A stretch of DNA of 48,486 nt from Candidatus Saccharimonadota bacterium. GTDB lineage: Bacteria > Patescibacteriota > Saccharimonadia > Saccharimonadales > Saccharimonadaceae. Every line of letters begins with the position of its first letter. Within the stretch, counting starts at the first letter, position 1. Below are positions 9,538 through 17,991 of this stretch, piece by piece. A program made the translations under genes and the position numbers. The stretch lies in NCBI GenBank assembly GCA_017460065.1, contig JAFUBT010000008.1, positions 1 through 48,486 of the forward strand, read 5' to 3'. A model generated the notes under the pieces. That model had not been told where the DNA came from, searched no databases, and saw only the letters and a list, made by a program, of their open reading frames with translations.

Positions 9538-10341
9538 ATGGAATGGTGGGAGGCGTTTTGGCTAGGCTTGACGCAGGGGCTTACTGAGTTTATACCAGTG
9601 TCAAGTTCTGGCCATCTTGAAATAATGCAGCAACTCTTAGGCGGGCGGTCCGAGGATTTTCATTATTTTCTTGAATTTATCAATATCGGCACGCTGTTGG
9701 CGCTGATAATTTATTATCGTAAGCGCATTTGGCGAATTCTCCAGGATATTTTCGTGCGGCACAAGTTCTCTCTAGCGCTAAATATTGTCATTACATGTAT
9801 TCCTGCGGTAGTTTTTGGGCTGCTTCTGGGGAACGTGATTGAGTCTGCGCCGTTCTTTTCGAGCTTCGCAACGATTGCGGCAATGATGGCTATCGTAGGC
9901 ATTTTGATGATACTGGTCGACAAGCTGCCGCACATGGGCAAGCTACGCGACGAGACGCAATTAGATAAAAAACGTGCTCTTTATATTGGCTTAGCGCAGG
10001 TTATCGCGCTGATTCCGGGCAGCTCGCGCTCTGGTACTACGATGCTCGCTGGGCGCTTAGTGGGGCTCAGGAACAAAGCTGCGGCCGATTACTCGTTTTT
10101 GGCTAGCATTCCTATCATGTGCGGCGTCGTAGCCAAGAGTCTCCTGTCGTCAGCGTCTCAAGCCTACATCGTCAGTAATTTAGGGTTGTTTTTATTGGCC
10201 AACTGCGTTGCCTTTGTTGTGGGTTCGTTGGCGATTCGCTGGGCGCTCAAGTTTCTACGCCGCGATGATGCGCTGAAATATTTTGGTTGGTACAGAGTCG
10301 CTTTAGCTGCGTTAATCGCCATTTTTCTATTGCTGCAGTAA
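9538..10341 (+). CDS. uppP: Undecaprenyl-diphosphatase
   Basis: Integral membrane phosphatase (BacA/UppP family), 267 aa, the usual length. It recycles undecaprenyl pyrophosphate to the monophosphate carrier used for peptidoglycan synthesis. Both signature motifs are present: LTEFIPVSSSGHLEI near the N-terminus and PGSSRSGTTMLAGRLVGL around 158-175, with several hydrophobic helices between and after them. The ATG directly follows the stop of the preceding gene, so it is translated as the third gene of that operon. Family membership is clear. Confidence 0.95.
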   Translation: MEWWEAFWLGLTQGLTEFIPVSSSGHLEIMQQLLGGRSEDFHYFLEFINIGTLLALIIYYRKRIWRILQDIFVRHKFSLALNIVITCIPAVVFGLLLGNVIESAPFFSSFATIAAMMAIVGILMILVDKLPHMGKLRDETQLDKKRALYIGLAQVIALIPGSSRSGTTMLAGRLVGLRNKAAADYSFLASIPIMCGVVAKSLLSSASQAYIVSNLGLFLLANCVAFVVGSLAIRWALKFLRRDDALKYFGWYRVALAALIAIFLLLQ

Positions 10342-10364
10342 TAGCTGGCATCTTGACAATATGC

Positions 10365-10376
10365 TAAAATAAATGC
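10365..10376 (+). promoter_or_regulatory. Leaderless-type promoter of lepA
   Basis: Extended -10 TGcTAAAAT (hexamer 10365-10370) is followed by 6 nt and then the ATG at 10377, so transcription should begin at or beside the start codon. There is no Shine-Dalgarno sequence. Confidence 0.7.
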
Positions 10377-12155
10377 ATGGATATAGATAAGATCCGTAAT
10401 TTTTGCATTATTGCGCATATTGACCACGGTAAGTCGACTTTGGCTGACCGCATGCTTGAATTGACTGGTACTGTTGCACGTCGCGAGATGAAATCGCAGC
10501 TACTCGACAGTATGGAGCTTGAGCGCGAGAAGGGCATTACCATTAAGCTCGCGCCAGTGCATATGAGCTACAAGGGGTATGACCTAAATCTCATTGACAC
10601 GCCGGGGCATGTAGATTTCTCTTACGAAGTTTCCCGCAGTCTCCAAGCAGTTGAAGGGGCGATTTTGGTAGTTGACGCCACGCAGGGCATCCAAGCGCAA
10701 ACCCTCGCCAATGTTTATCTTGCGCTGGAACAAGACTTGACGATTATCCCAGTGATTAATAAGATTGATCTTCCTGCAAGTGACGTCGCACGCGTGACGA
10801 CCGAGATAGTGAATTTACTAGGCTGCCAGCCAGACGAAATCATTAAAGTATCGGCTAAAACCGGTGAACACGTCGAGAGTGTCCTGGACGCAATAATTGA
10901 CCGCATCCCAGCGCCGCGCCCATCAAAACAACCCGAGATGCGCGCTCTTATCTTCGACAGCTACTTTGACGACTATCGCGGCGTAGTGCTTTATGTGCGA
11001 TTATTCGACGGAGTGTTACCAAAGAACGCCAATATCCAAATGATGGCTACTGGGTCCAATGATATCGCGCTGGAAGTTGGCATGTTAAACCCCAAAATGT
11101 CACCACGCGCAGAGTTGTGTACGGGCGAAATTGGCTACATCGTCACGAACCTTAAGGCAACGCGCGAAGCTAAGGTGGGGGACACGGTGACCTTGGCGCA
11201 AAAACGTGCTAGCAAAGCCTTGCCGGGCTACAAAAATGTTCACCCCTTCGTCTATGCCGGCTTCTTCCCTGTCAGTAATGACCAATACAAGGATCTTAAA
11301 GAAGCCCTCGAAAAGCTCTCGCTCAGCGACTCAGCCTTGCAATTTGAGCCAGAAAATTCGCCAGTACTGGGCTTTGGTCTCAGGATTGGCTTCCTCGGTT
11401 TGCTGCATATGGACATTATTCGCGAGCGTCTCGAACGTGAATTCAAACTCGATCTCATCGTGACCAACCCGTCAACTGATTATCATGTGACCTTAACTAC
11501 GGGTGAAGAGCTTGATATTCGTTCCGCCTCCGATTTACCCGACATTACAAAAGTCGCCGAAATTCGTGAGCCCTGGACAAAAGGCGAGATTATCACGCCC
11601 AAAGAATATATTGGTTCTATTCTCGAACTAATTGTGCGCAAACGCGGCGTTCAGAAAAATGTATCCTATAACGACACACGGGCAATTATCGACTTTGAAG
11701 CGCCAATGGCGAATTTATTAACGGATTTTTACGACCAGCTGAAATCCGCCACTTCCGGTTATGCGTCATTCAATTACGAGCTGGCCGGTTATCGTGCAGA
11801 AGATTTGGTTCGCATAGATTTCTTGGTTGCCGGCGAACGAGTTGATGCTTTGAGCGTGATGGCGCATCGCAGCGAGGCAGACGCAATTGGCCGCACGGTG
11901 ACCAAAAAACTCAAAGAAGTCATCCCACGCCAGAACTTTGAAGTTGCCTTGCAAGCTGCCATCGGCGCAAGGATTATTGCGCGCGAGACTTTGGGGGCTT
12001 ATCGCAAGGACGTTACAGTGAAAATCCATACTGGCGACCGCGACCGTAAGGCTAAGCTCATGGAAAAACAAAAACGTGGCAAAGCACGCATGAAGCGGTT
12101 TGGCAAAGTCGATATTCCAAGCGACGCTTTCACGGTGATGCTGAAGCGGGACTAA
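10377..12155 (+). CDS. lepA: Elongation factor 4 (LepA)
   Basis: Translational GTPase EF4, 592 aa, typical length. Landmarks: the P-loop AHIDHGKSTLADRMLELTG near residue 13, the G3 motif DTPGHVDF, the G4 motif NKIDLP, and a LepA-type C-terminal domain ending in KRGKARMKRFGKVDIPSDAF. It acts on the ribosome and is thought to aid translation under stress or initiation. The ATG is set by the -10 element only 6 nt upstream, with no ribosome binding site. Its stop overlaps the stop of the convergent kinase-like gene by 4 nt, and no terminator separates them. Confidence 0.97.
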   Translation: MDIDKIRNFCIIAHIDHGKSTLADRMLELTGTVARREMKSQLLDSMELEREKGITIKLAPVHMSYKGYDLNLIDTPGHVDFSYEVSRSLQAVEGAILVVDATQGIQAQTLANVYLALEQDLTIIPVINKIDLPASDVARVTTEIVNLLGCQPDEIIKVSAKTGEHVESVLDAIIDRIPAPRPSKQPEMRALIFDSYFDDYRGVVLYVRLFDGVLPKNANIQMMATGSNDIALEVGMLNPKMSPRAELCTGEIGYIVTNLKATREAKVGDTVTLAQKRASKALPGYKNVHPFVYAGFFPVSNDQYKDLKEALEKLSLSDSALQFEPENSPVLGFGLRIGFLGLLHMDIIRERLEREFKLDLIVTNPSTDYHVTLTTGEELDIRSASDLPDITKVAEIREPWTKGEIITPKEYIGSILELIVRKRGVQKNVSYNDTRAIIDFEAPMANLLTDFYDQLKSATSGYASFNYELAGYRAEDLVRIDFLVAGERVDALSVMAHRSEADAIGRTVTKKLKEVIPRQNFEVALQAAIGARIIARETLGAYRKDVTVKIHTGDRDRKAKLMEKQKRGKARMKRFGKVDIPSDAFTVMLKRD

Positions 12156-12787
12156 GCACTCGTAGTGTCTTCGGCGGCTTTTTCTAGTAGCCCAGCGACT
12201 ACGTTGCTGTAGACCGTATCACGATCCGCAGTTGCGGTAATTGAAACTAGCAGATTACGTTTACGGTAAGTCTCAATAACCGGCATGGTTTTCTGAATAA
12301 ACTCTTCTACTCGTTTATCAAAAACGATCAAATCTTTATCGTCCTGACGTGCGCCTCGATCCATCAAGGTCTCGGCAACATCGCGGCGTTTACGCGCTTC
12401 AGACTCGGAAATGTTTAGCAAGATGACTGCCTTAATCGGATGATTCGTGCTTTCGCAAGTCTCGATTACGGGATATTCCTCGCCCTCCCAACGGCCTACG
12501 CTGCTGAGAATGAGCGGAAAATTTCGCAGTTCGGGCATCGCAAAATACGGCAAAATTATCTCGCTGAATTTATCAGTGCTAGCTAATAAGCCGGAGTTCA
12601 TTTCTTTAGCGAGTTCTTGGTCATTCTCGGCACTGTGGCGCAATATAAGCCCCGAACTCAGAAACTTTGCCCCCAAATCGTCAGCTAAGCGAATCCCTAC
12701 GGTGTCCTTACCCGCAAAAGGCAGTCCAAATATATTGATACTACCGGTTCCTAGCCAATTTCGGATAGTACTAATGTTTTGCTCCAT
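12152..12787 (-). CDS. Adenylate kinase-like nucleoside monophosphate kinase
   Basis: P-loop kinase of the adenylate-kinase type, 211 aa from the start chosen here. The Walker A loop is GLPFAGKDT near residue 21, and a lid-type DRGARQDD motif lies in the middle. The family transfers phosphate between NTP and NMP. The start at 12787 is preferred over a longer upstream reading because TATTAT lies exactly 6 nt before it; the longer version would run through the promoter and into the divergent gene. It could be the cell's main Adk or a paralogue with another nucleotide preference, and it lacks the standard GAGKGTQ loop. Confidence 0.75.
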   Translation of the reverse strand: MEQNISTIRNWLGTGSINIFGLPFAGKDTVGIRLADDLGAKFLSSGLILRHSAENDQELAKEMNSGLLASTDKFSEIILPYFAMPELRNFPLILSSVGRWEGEEYPVIETCESTNHPIKAVILLNISESEARKRRDVAETLMDRGARQDDKDLIVFDKRVEEFIQKTMPVIETYRKRNLLVSITATADRDTVYSNVVAGLLEKAAEDTTSA

Positions 12788-12806
12788 GATGATATAATAA
12801 TAGCAT
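12788..12806. promoter_or_regulatory. 19-bp bidirectional promoter between two leaderless genes
   Basis: The whole gap between the divergent starts at 12787 and 12807 is 19 bp. The plus strand has TGaTATAAT (hexamer 12793-12798), 8 nt before ATG 12807. The minus strand has TATTAT (12799-12794), 6 nt before ATG 12787. The two -10 elements overlap almost completely. Confidence 0.7.
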
Positions 12807-14045
12807 ATGGACGACAATAGTAAGGGGTTGGGGCTAGGCTCAGCCGGCAAGAACTTATCGAAAGCCATCAAGGATGGGAGTTTATTCCAAAAACCAACTA
12901 CTAGTATTGGTGGCACTGGCTACGCGCCTAATGCAGATCAAGTTGCTCCAGACGATGATACGGATGATTTACAAAAAATCGCTGAGGGCGCCGATCCTGT
13001 TGCCGTCCGACAAGCCACTGCCGCTGCGCAGCAAGCGAACGCCTATAACCCACAAGATTACGAAAACCGCCGTTCGCAAAGTGTTGTTTACTCGCAGCGT
13101 GAGGTTACCGAACAGCAACTTGCCGAAGTGCGCGCTCGCAACGAGGCTGCCGTACGCGAAGAACAACGTAGAATTGCCGAAGAGAAGGCAAAACGTGCCA
13201 CGGTCAAAACTGGGGTTATTGTTTTTATCATTATCTTAGTAGTCGCCGCAATAGCTCTGGCTATCATTATCGCCACTAGCATGAGGCGCTCGGTTGCCCC
13301 TCCGGCCGTCGAACCGGACGCGGAAAAGCCTCAGCTATCAACCGTTGATGGCTATTCATGCGAAACAGAGTTGTGCGGCAAAGTAGCTGACTTGCCGGAT
13401 GGTCGGATCATTCTGCGTGACACGGCTTACTATATTTATGACGCTAAGAATCAAAACCGTGAATCTACAACTATTGACGCTCAAGACTATAATGAGGTCT
13501 ACGGTTTTACTTGGGGTGGCAAAACTTACCTTACGCTTGACCCAAATTCCGGCCTGACTGCGCTCTATTCCATTAATGAAACACGTTATGTTACCAGCTA
13601 CGCGTATGACAAATTCTATACCAAGATTAGCGACAGCGTTTACAACGACATGTCGCAAATTGAGGGAGACTACATCGTCGCGCAGGTTGCTGGTAGTCTC
13701 AAGCTAATCAGCCTCGTGAGTGGGGAAAATCTCGCATCGGGCAGTACCCGCGTCTTTACGCACGACAACTTCTTCTTTGGCTACGAGGATGGTAAGCGAA
13801 TTTACGCGTATACGAGTTCCGGCAAGGCGATCACGACTGTTACTTCAAGCAGCAACGACTGTTATTTCACTAGAGCAGGGTATCTAATTTCCGTAAAAGA
13901 TGCTAATGAAATTCGCATTTTCAATAGTCGTGGCGAAGAAGATTCTGCGGCAAGTTTTTATGAAGAGATTTTTGCTGCGCCCGATGGCGATTATCTCAAA
14001 TTTTTGTCTAATAACGCCAGCTATTACCGTATACCAGGTGCCTAG
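12807..14045 (+). CDS. Single-pass membrane protein with large extracytoplasmic domain
   Basis: 412 aa, not recognised as a named family. The first 130 residues look disordered and charged: a Gly/Ser/Thr-rich start, then a Gln/Ala/Glu/Arg-rich, probably helical stretch. One transmembrane helix lies at about 135-157. The remaining 250 residues have many short beta-strand-like repeats rich in Tyr, Asp and Gly (YYIYDAKNQN, LTLDPNSGLTALYSIN, RIYAYTSSGK), which would fit a beta-propeller, and a cysteine pair C185/C190. Orientation with the C-terminus outside is inferred. The ATG sits 8 nt after a TATAAT, so the mRNA is probably leaderless. Function unknown. Confidence 0.75.
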   Translation: MDDNSKGLGLGSAGKNLSKAIKDGSLFQKPTTSIGGTGYAPNADQVAPDDDTDDLQKIAEGADPVAVRQATAAAQQANAYNPQDYENRRSQSVVYSQREVTEQQLAEVRARNEAAVREEQRRIAEEKAKRATVKTGVIVFIIILVVAAIALAIIIATSMRRSVAPPAVEPDAEKPQLSTVDGYSCETELCGKVADLPDGRIILRDTAYYIYDAKNQNRESTTIDAQDYNEVYGFTWGGKTYLTLDPNSGLTALYSINETRYVTSYAYDKFYTKISDSVYNDMSQIEGDYIVAQVAGSLKLISLVSGENLASGSTRVFTHDNFFFGYEDGKRIYAYTSSGKAITTVTSSSNDCYFTRAGYLISVKDANEIRIFNSRGEEDSAASFYEEIFAAPDGDYLKFLSNNASYYRIPGA

Positions 14046-14048
14046 TTT

Positions 14049-14075
14049 TTGGCACACCTTGCCTAGGAGTGCTAA
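14049..14075 (+). promoter_or_regulatory. CIRCE operator of hrcA
   Basis: TTGGCACAC-N9-GAGTGCTAA closely matches the HrcA operator consensus TTAGCACTC-N9-GAGTGCTAA. It lies just upstream of the -10 hexamer (14082-14087), covering the -35 position. Confidence 0.88.
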
Positions 14076-14081
14076 AAGCGC

Positions 14082-14093
14082 TATAATTACGCC
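14082..14093 (+). promoter_or_regulatory. Leaderless-type promoter of hrcA
   Basis: TATAAT at 14082-14087, then 6 nt, then ATG at 14094. There is no ribosome binding site in front of the start. Confidence 0.75.
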
Positions 14094-14831
14094 ATGATGA
14101 CCGAACGTCAAAAGCAAATTTTATATGCCATTATTGAAGAATATGCTGAGCTAGCCACCCCGGTTGGCAGCGTTACTTTAGCCAAGCTATTCGACGTTTC
14201 TTCGGCGACTATTCGTGCCGAAATGGGCAAGCTTGAACAAATGGGCTACTTAATGCAGCCACACACCTCGGCTGGCCGCATTCCGACCGACGCGGGCTAT
14301 CGCTTATATGTCAATTCACTACAAGAAAACATCGAACACGAGCCGCAAACGCGTCAGACTCCAGACGCAACTCACGTCGACCGCACGACTAAAGCACTCG
14401 CGACACGCATCCATGCGCAAACTCGAGTCGACTACGCCGTGCGCGCTGCCGTAGATAGCCTAGTTGAACTAACCGGGAATCTTGGTCTAGCCACTCTTGG
14501 CGACCAATTATATATTTCCGGTTTCGGCAATCTTTTTGCCCAACCGGAATTCGCTCAAGCCTCTCAAGTGCAGGCCGTAGGGCAGTTGCTAGACAATATC
14601 AAGCCATGGTTACGCGAGGTACAGCCGAATGAAGCAATCAACGTATATATCGGTACCGAAAATCCGGTAGGCAAAACTTCCAACGTTTCACTGGTTATTT
14701 CGCGCTTTCGCTCGCCATATTCTGATCGTAGCTACATTGGCGTTTTGGGGCCTACTCGTCAATCTTATCGTCGCGTTATGTCGCTGGTACGACATGCCGG
14801 CATGATGTTGGAGGAAGTAATTTATGAGTAG
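14094..14831 (+). CDS. hrcA: Heat-inducible transcription repressor HrcA (short form)
   Basis: Repressor of heat-shock genes that binds CIRCE operators. The N-terminal winged helix reads LATPVGSVTLAKLFDVSSAT and MGYLMQPHTSAGRIPT, the most conserved HrcA signature. The C-terminus ends with IGVLGPTRQSYRRVMSLVRH, as in the family. At 245 aa it is about 90-100 residues shorter than typical HrcA (about 340), and the missing part falls in the middle, where the inserted dimerising domain normally lies. A CIRCE site overlaps its own promoter, so autoregulation is expected, and a second CIRCE precedes hsp20 at 19.6 kb. The gene overlaps grpE by 8 nt. Confidence 0.95.
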   Translation: MMTERQKQILYAIIEEYAELATPVGSVTLAKLFDVSSATIRAEMGKLEQMGYLMQPHTSAGRIPTDAGYRLYVNSLQENIEHEPQTRQTPDATHVDRTTKALATRIHAQTRVDYAVRAAVDSLVELTGNLGLATLGDQLYISGFGNLFAQPEFAQASQVQAVGQLLDNIKPWLREVQPNEAINVYIGTENPVGKTSNVSLVISRFRSPYSDRSYIGVLGPTRQSYRRVMSLVRHAGMMLEEVIYE

Positions 14832-15300
14832 TAATAAGGCTACGTCAGCTAGTGGTAAGCCCGCCCAATCTAGCCACGACAAAGTGGCAGAACTCACGGC
14901 ACAAATCACCGAACTTACGAATGACTTGCAGCGTACTCGCGCGGACTTTGAAAATTATCGCCGCCAGAGTGAAGCCCAAAAAGTTCAGGCCGCCCAAGCC
15001 GTTGAAGAGAGCACCATCAAGAAGATTCTCCCCATCATCGACGATTTTGAGCGCGCCGTGAGTGCGCAGCCTACTGCAATGGCGCCGCTTGCAAAAAGTT
15101 TTGCTAAGACTCTCGAAAATCTCGGTATTACGAAAATTGACACCGCTGCGGGTGCTGATTTTAACCCGGAGTTACATTTTGCAACGAGCGTTGAAGGTGG
15201 CGGCGACAAAGAATGTATCGCCGAAACTTTACAGCCTGGCTACTATTATCAAGGTGTCGTGTTGCGCCCAGCTTTAGTTAAAGTCGTCAAACAATCATGA
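14824..15300 (+). CDS. grpE: Nucleotide exchange factor GrpE
   Basis: Co-chaperone that releases ADP from DnaK. 158 aa, with an N-terminal disordered Ser/Ala-rich stretch, a long coiled coil (LTAQITELTNDLQRTRADF, then ENYRRQSEAQK) and the C-terminal beta domain signature (ADFNPELHFA..., then YYYQGVVLRPALVKV). It overlaps both hrcA (8 nt) and trmD (4 nt), so the three genes are one translationally coupled unit under CIRCE control. dnaK and dnaJ are not in this window, which separates grpE from its usual partners. Confidence 0.96.
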   Translation: MSSNKATSASGKPAQSSHDKVAELTAQITELTNDLQRTRADFENYRRQSEAQKVQAAQAVEESTIKKILPIIDDFERAVSAQPTAMAPLAKSFAKTLENLGITKIDTAAGADFNPELHFATSVEGGGDKECIAETLQPGYYYQGVVLRPALVKVVKQS

Positions 15301-15956
15301 GAATCTCTATAATTACGCTGTTTCCGGAAATGTTTCACGGGGTTTTTGGTAGTTCGATGATGTGGAAAGCGCAGAACCGTAAGCTGGTCGAATTTAATTA
15401 CGTTAATTTGCGAGATTTTGGTATTGGACCACGCCGTCAAGTTGACGATACGCCATACGGTGGTGGCGACGGTATGTTGTTGCGAGTAGAGCCGATTTTT
15501 GCCGCCGTAGAGTATGCAAAGCAGCAAAATCCTGACGCTGAAGTGATTTTGTTGACGCCAAAAGGCAAACAATGGAACCAAGCCAGCGCCCAGCAGTATT
15601 CAGAATCCGGCAAGGACTATATCTTTATCTGTCCCCACTACGAGGGTTATGATGAGCGCATTTTGACACTTGTCGACCATCAAATAAGTCTAGGTAATTT
15701 TATTATGACCGGCGGAGAAATACCCACGATGGCTGTTGTCGACAGTATCGTACGCCTCATACCTGGCGTATTGGGCGGCGAACAGTCGGCCGCTATCGAG
15801 AGTTTTAGTGATGGCGATAACTACGAATACCCACAATACACTAAGCCGGCCGAATTTCGTGGCATGAAAGTGCCAGATATTCTACTATCTGGCAATCACG
15901 GCGCAATTGCTGCCTGGCGAGCCCAAAATTCGCCTACTAAACCCGCCGAAGAATAG
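15297..15956 (+). CDS. trmD: tRNA (guanine-N1)-methyltransferase TrmD
   Basis: SPOUT enzyme that methylates G37 of tRNAs to prevent frameshifting. 219 aa. Landmarks: ISIITLFPEMF at the N-terminus, DDTPYGGGDGMLLRVEP, CPHYEGYDERI, the knot region LGNFIMTGGEIPTMAVVDS and IPGVLGGEQSA, and a C-terminal SGNHGAIAAWR. It starts inside the end of grpE (ATGA overlap) and so shares the HrcA-regulated transcript. Placing an essential tRNA modification gene under CIRCE control is unusual. Confidence 0.96.
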   Translation: MRISIITLFPEMFHGVFGSSMMWKAQNRKLVEFNYVNLRDFGIGPRRQVDDTPYGGGDGMLLRVEPIFAAVEYAKQQNPDAEVILLTPKGKQWNQASAQQYSESGKDYIFICPHYEGYDERILTLVDHQISLGNFIMTGGEIPTMAVVDSIVRLIPGVLGGEQSAAIESFSDGDNYEYPQYTKPAEFRGMKVPDILLSGNHGAIAAWRAQNSPTKPAEE

Positions 15957-15978
15957 AGCGAACCATCTTATCCTGCGG

Positions 15979-15990
15979 TAAAATAGAATT
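15979..15990 (+). promoter_or_regulatory. Leaderless-type promoter of recG
   Basis: TAAAAT at 15979-15984 followed by 6 nt and the ATG at 15991. No Shine-Dalgarno sequence is present. Confidence 0.6.
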
Positions 15991-17988
15991 ATGGATATCG
16001 CCGCGCCAGTCGAAGAGATTAAAGGCATTGGCCCAAAAACCGCTGAACTCTTGCGGCGGGCGGGTATTTTCACTCTACGCGATTTAGCATACTACTTGCC
16101 GCGTACTTACGAAAACTTTCAGCAAGCTCATCAAATATCCGAACTACGCCCCGGGCAAGTCGTAGTTAAAGCAAAAGTGGAAAACGCTCGACTAAGCCGT
16201 AAGTCGCGTGGCTTAACTATCGTAGAAGCAACTTTGCGTGATGCGTCTGGCGCAATCCGAGCTGTATGGTTTAATCAAGCCTATCGCGTTAAACAACTAT
16301 CCGCAGACAAAGAGTTCATTTTTACGGGTAAACTAGAATTTTCATACGGACGCTACCAAATTATGAACCCCGCTGTCCATTTGGCGGAGGACATTCTTCA
16401 GCAAGTCGATAACGAGCTGCAGGCGATTTATCCTGCAAAAGGGAATCTTAAATCAGCAAATTTTCACAAATTTTTAGCTGCGAGTAAGTCGTATCTTGCG
16501 CAGTTGCCCGATCTTATCCCAAATTATCCCGGACGTGCTACAGCTATGCTGGACGTACACTTCCCCAGCGACGCTAACGAGGCCAAAAAAGGCCGCGAAT
16601 ATCTTGCGACAGAAGAGCTATTTTGTCTGTTGTTGGCTTCGCGTTTAAACCGTCAGCAAAACGAAAAACTACGCACGACGCCCATTAAGGCGGACATCAC
16701 AATACTTAAAAAAGCTCTTGCCCGTCTGCCATTTTGTCTAACCAATGCGCAGCGTCGTGCGCTCTGGGAGATCCTGCAGGATATGGCCAGCGAGACGCCG
16801 ATGAACCGTCTTTTGCAGGGCGATGTCGGCTCTGGTAAAACAATGGTTGCCGCGCTTAGTGCGCTCGTGGCCGCTCGGGGAGGCGTACAGACGGCTCTGA
16901 TGGCGCCAACTGAAGTGCTGGCGACCCAACATGCAGCTTCGCTAGCGAATAGTTTCGGCCAGGATTTGCGCATCGCGTTGCTCACCGGTTCGACTAAACA
17001 CAAGGCAGTACTCAAAAAGCGCATTGCGCAAGGAGAAGTTGATTTAGTCATTGGTACTCACGCATTAATTACCGACGATACATACTTCAATAATCTTGGG
17101 CTCGCAATTATTGATGAACAGCACCGCTTTGGTGTGGCGCAGCGTCAAAAACTCCTTGGCAAAGCGCGTACTATGCCGCATTTACTGTCTATGACGGCAA
17201 CGCCTATTCCGCGCTCATTGCAGCTAACAATTTTCGGCGATTTAGCTGTTTCGGTATTAGATGAGTTGCCGGCAGGGCGGAAAGCGATCAGTACCAAAGT
17301 GGTTCCACAAAAAAGCCAGGAGCAAATGTGGCGCGACGTCGAAGAGCAGTTGTCGCAAGGACACCAGGTCTACTACGTTTGTAAAAAAATCGACAATACA
17401 AATTCCAGCGAGCTATCTTCCGTCAAAAAAGAATACGAACGTATCGTTAAAAAATATCGCCAGTACAAGGTCGGCCTACTGCATGGTAGAATGAAGTCGG
17501 CCGAAAAAGAGGCCGTCATGAAGTCGTTCTCTGATGGTCGGATAGATATACTTGTCTGTACGACCGTCGTAGAGGTGGGCGTTAACGTGCCAAATGCGAC
17601 AAGTATGATAATCGCTGACGCCGATCAATATGGCTTATCACAATTACATCAATTGCGCGGTCGGGTTGGTCGTGGAGACGCCGCCTCCTATTGCTATTTA
17701 GTCAACTCCAAAGACGCGCCGTCACGCCGTTTGCGTGAAATTGAAAACTCGCAAGACGGCTTTTATTTGGCCGAGGTTGACCTAAAATTACGCGGCCCCG
17801 GTGAAATATATGGTTCTTTACAGCATGGCGCCTTGGATTTGCGTATTGCGAGCGTTACCGACACTAAGCTCGTACATCGGGCCGACCAGTTGGTACGGCA
17901 GTTCCTGCAGCAGGGCTACAATGTGTTAAAATATAAAGAACTTAGCGCCATTGTACGCAAATATCAACGTCTAACCACTCTAAACTAA
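15991..17988 (+). CDS. recG: ATP-dependent DNA helicase RecG
   Basis: Branch-migration helicase that reverses stalled forks. 665 aa, normal length. The N-terminal wedge region begins IKGIGPKTAELLRRAGI, followed by an OB-fold part. Helicase motifs: LLQGDVGSGKTMVAA (I), MAPTEVLATQHA (Ia), IIDEQHRFGV (II, DEQH), SMTATPIPRSL (III), and LHQLRGRVGRGDAASYCYL (VI). The C-terminal part with RGPGEIYGSLQHG is the RecG-specific end. The ATG is fixed by a -10 element 6 nt upstream. The next gene starts 3 nt after the stop. Confidence 0.97.
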   Translation: MDIAAPVEEIKGIGPKTAELLRRAGIFTLRDLAYYLPRTYENFQQAHQISELRPGQVVVKAKVENARLSRKSRGLTIVEATLRDASGAIRAVWFNQAYRVKQLSADKEFIFTGKLEFSYGRYQIMNPAVHLAEDILQQVDNELQAIYPAKGNLKSANFHKFLAASKSYLAQLPDLIPNYPGRATAMLDVHFPSDANEAKKGREYLATEELFCLLLASRLNRQQNEKLRTTPIKADITILKKALARLPFCLTNAQRRALWEILQDMASETPMNRLLQGDVGSGKTMVAALSALVAARGGVQTALMAPTEVLATQHAASLANSFGQDLRIALLTGSTKHKAVLKKRIAQGEVDLVIGTHALITDDTYFNNLGLAIIDEQHRFGVAQRQKLLGKARTMPHLLSMTATPIPRSLQLTIFGDLAVSVLDELPAGRKAISTKVVPQKSQEQMWRDVEEQLSQGHQVYYVCKKIDNTNSSELSSVKKEYERIVKKYRQYKVGLLHGRMKSAEKEAVMKSFSDGRIDILVCTTVVEVGVNVPNATSMIIADADQYGLSQLHQLRGRVGRGDAASYCYLVNSKDAPSRRLREIENSQDGFYLAEVDLKLRGPGEIYGSLQHGALDLRIASVTDTKLVHRADQLVRQFLQQGYNVLKYKELSAIVRKYQRLTTLN

Positions 17989-17991
17989 AAT

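Noticed and set aside
10353-10370. TTGACA just upstream of the lepA -10
   Set aside because: Only 6 nt separate it from TAAAAT, far from the 16-18 nt needed, so it is not counted as a -35.
15331-15339. TGTTTCACG in trmD as a parS site
   Set aside because: Only one half-site is present, with no palindromic partner, and it lies inside coding sequence.
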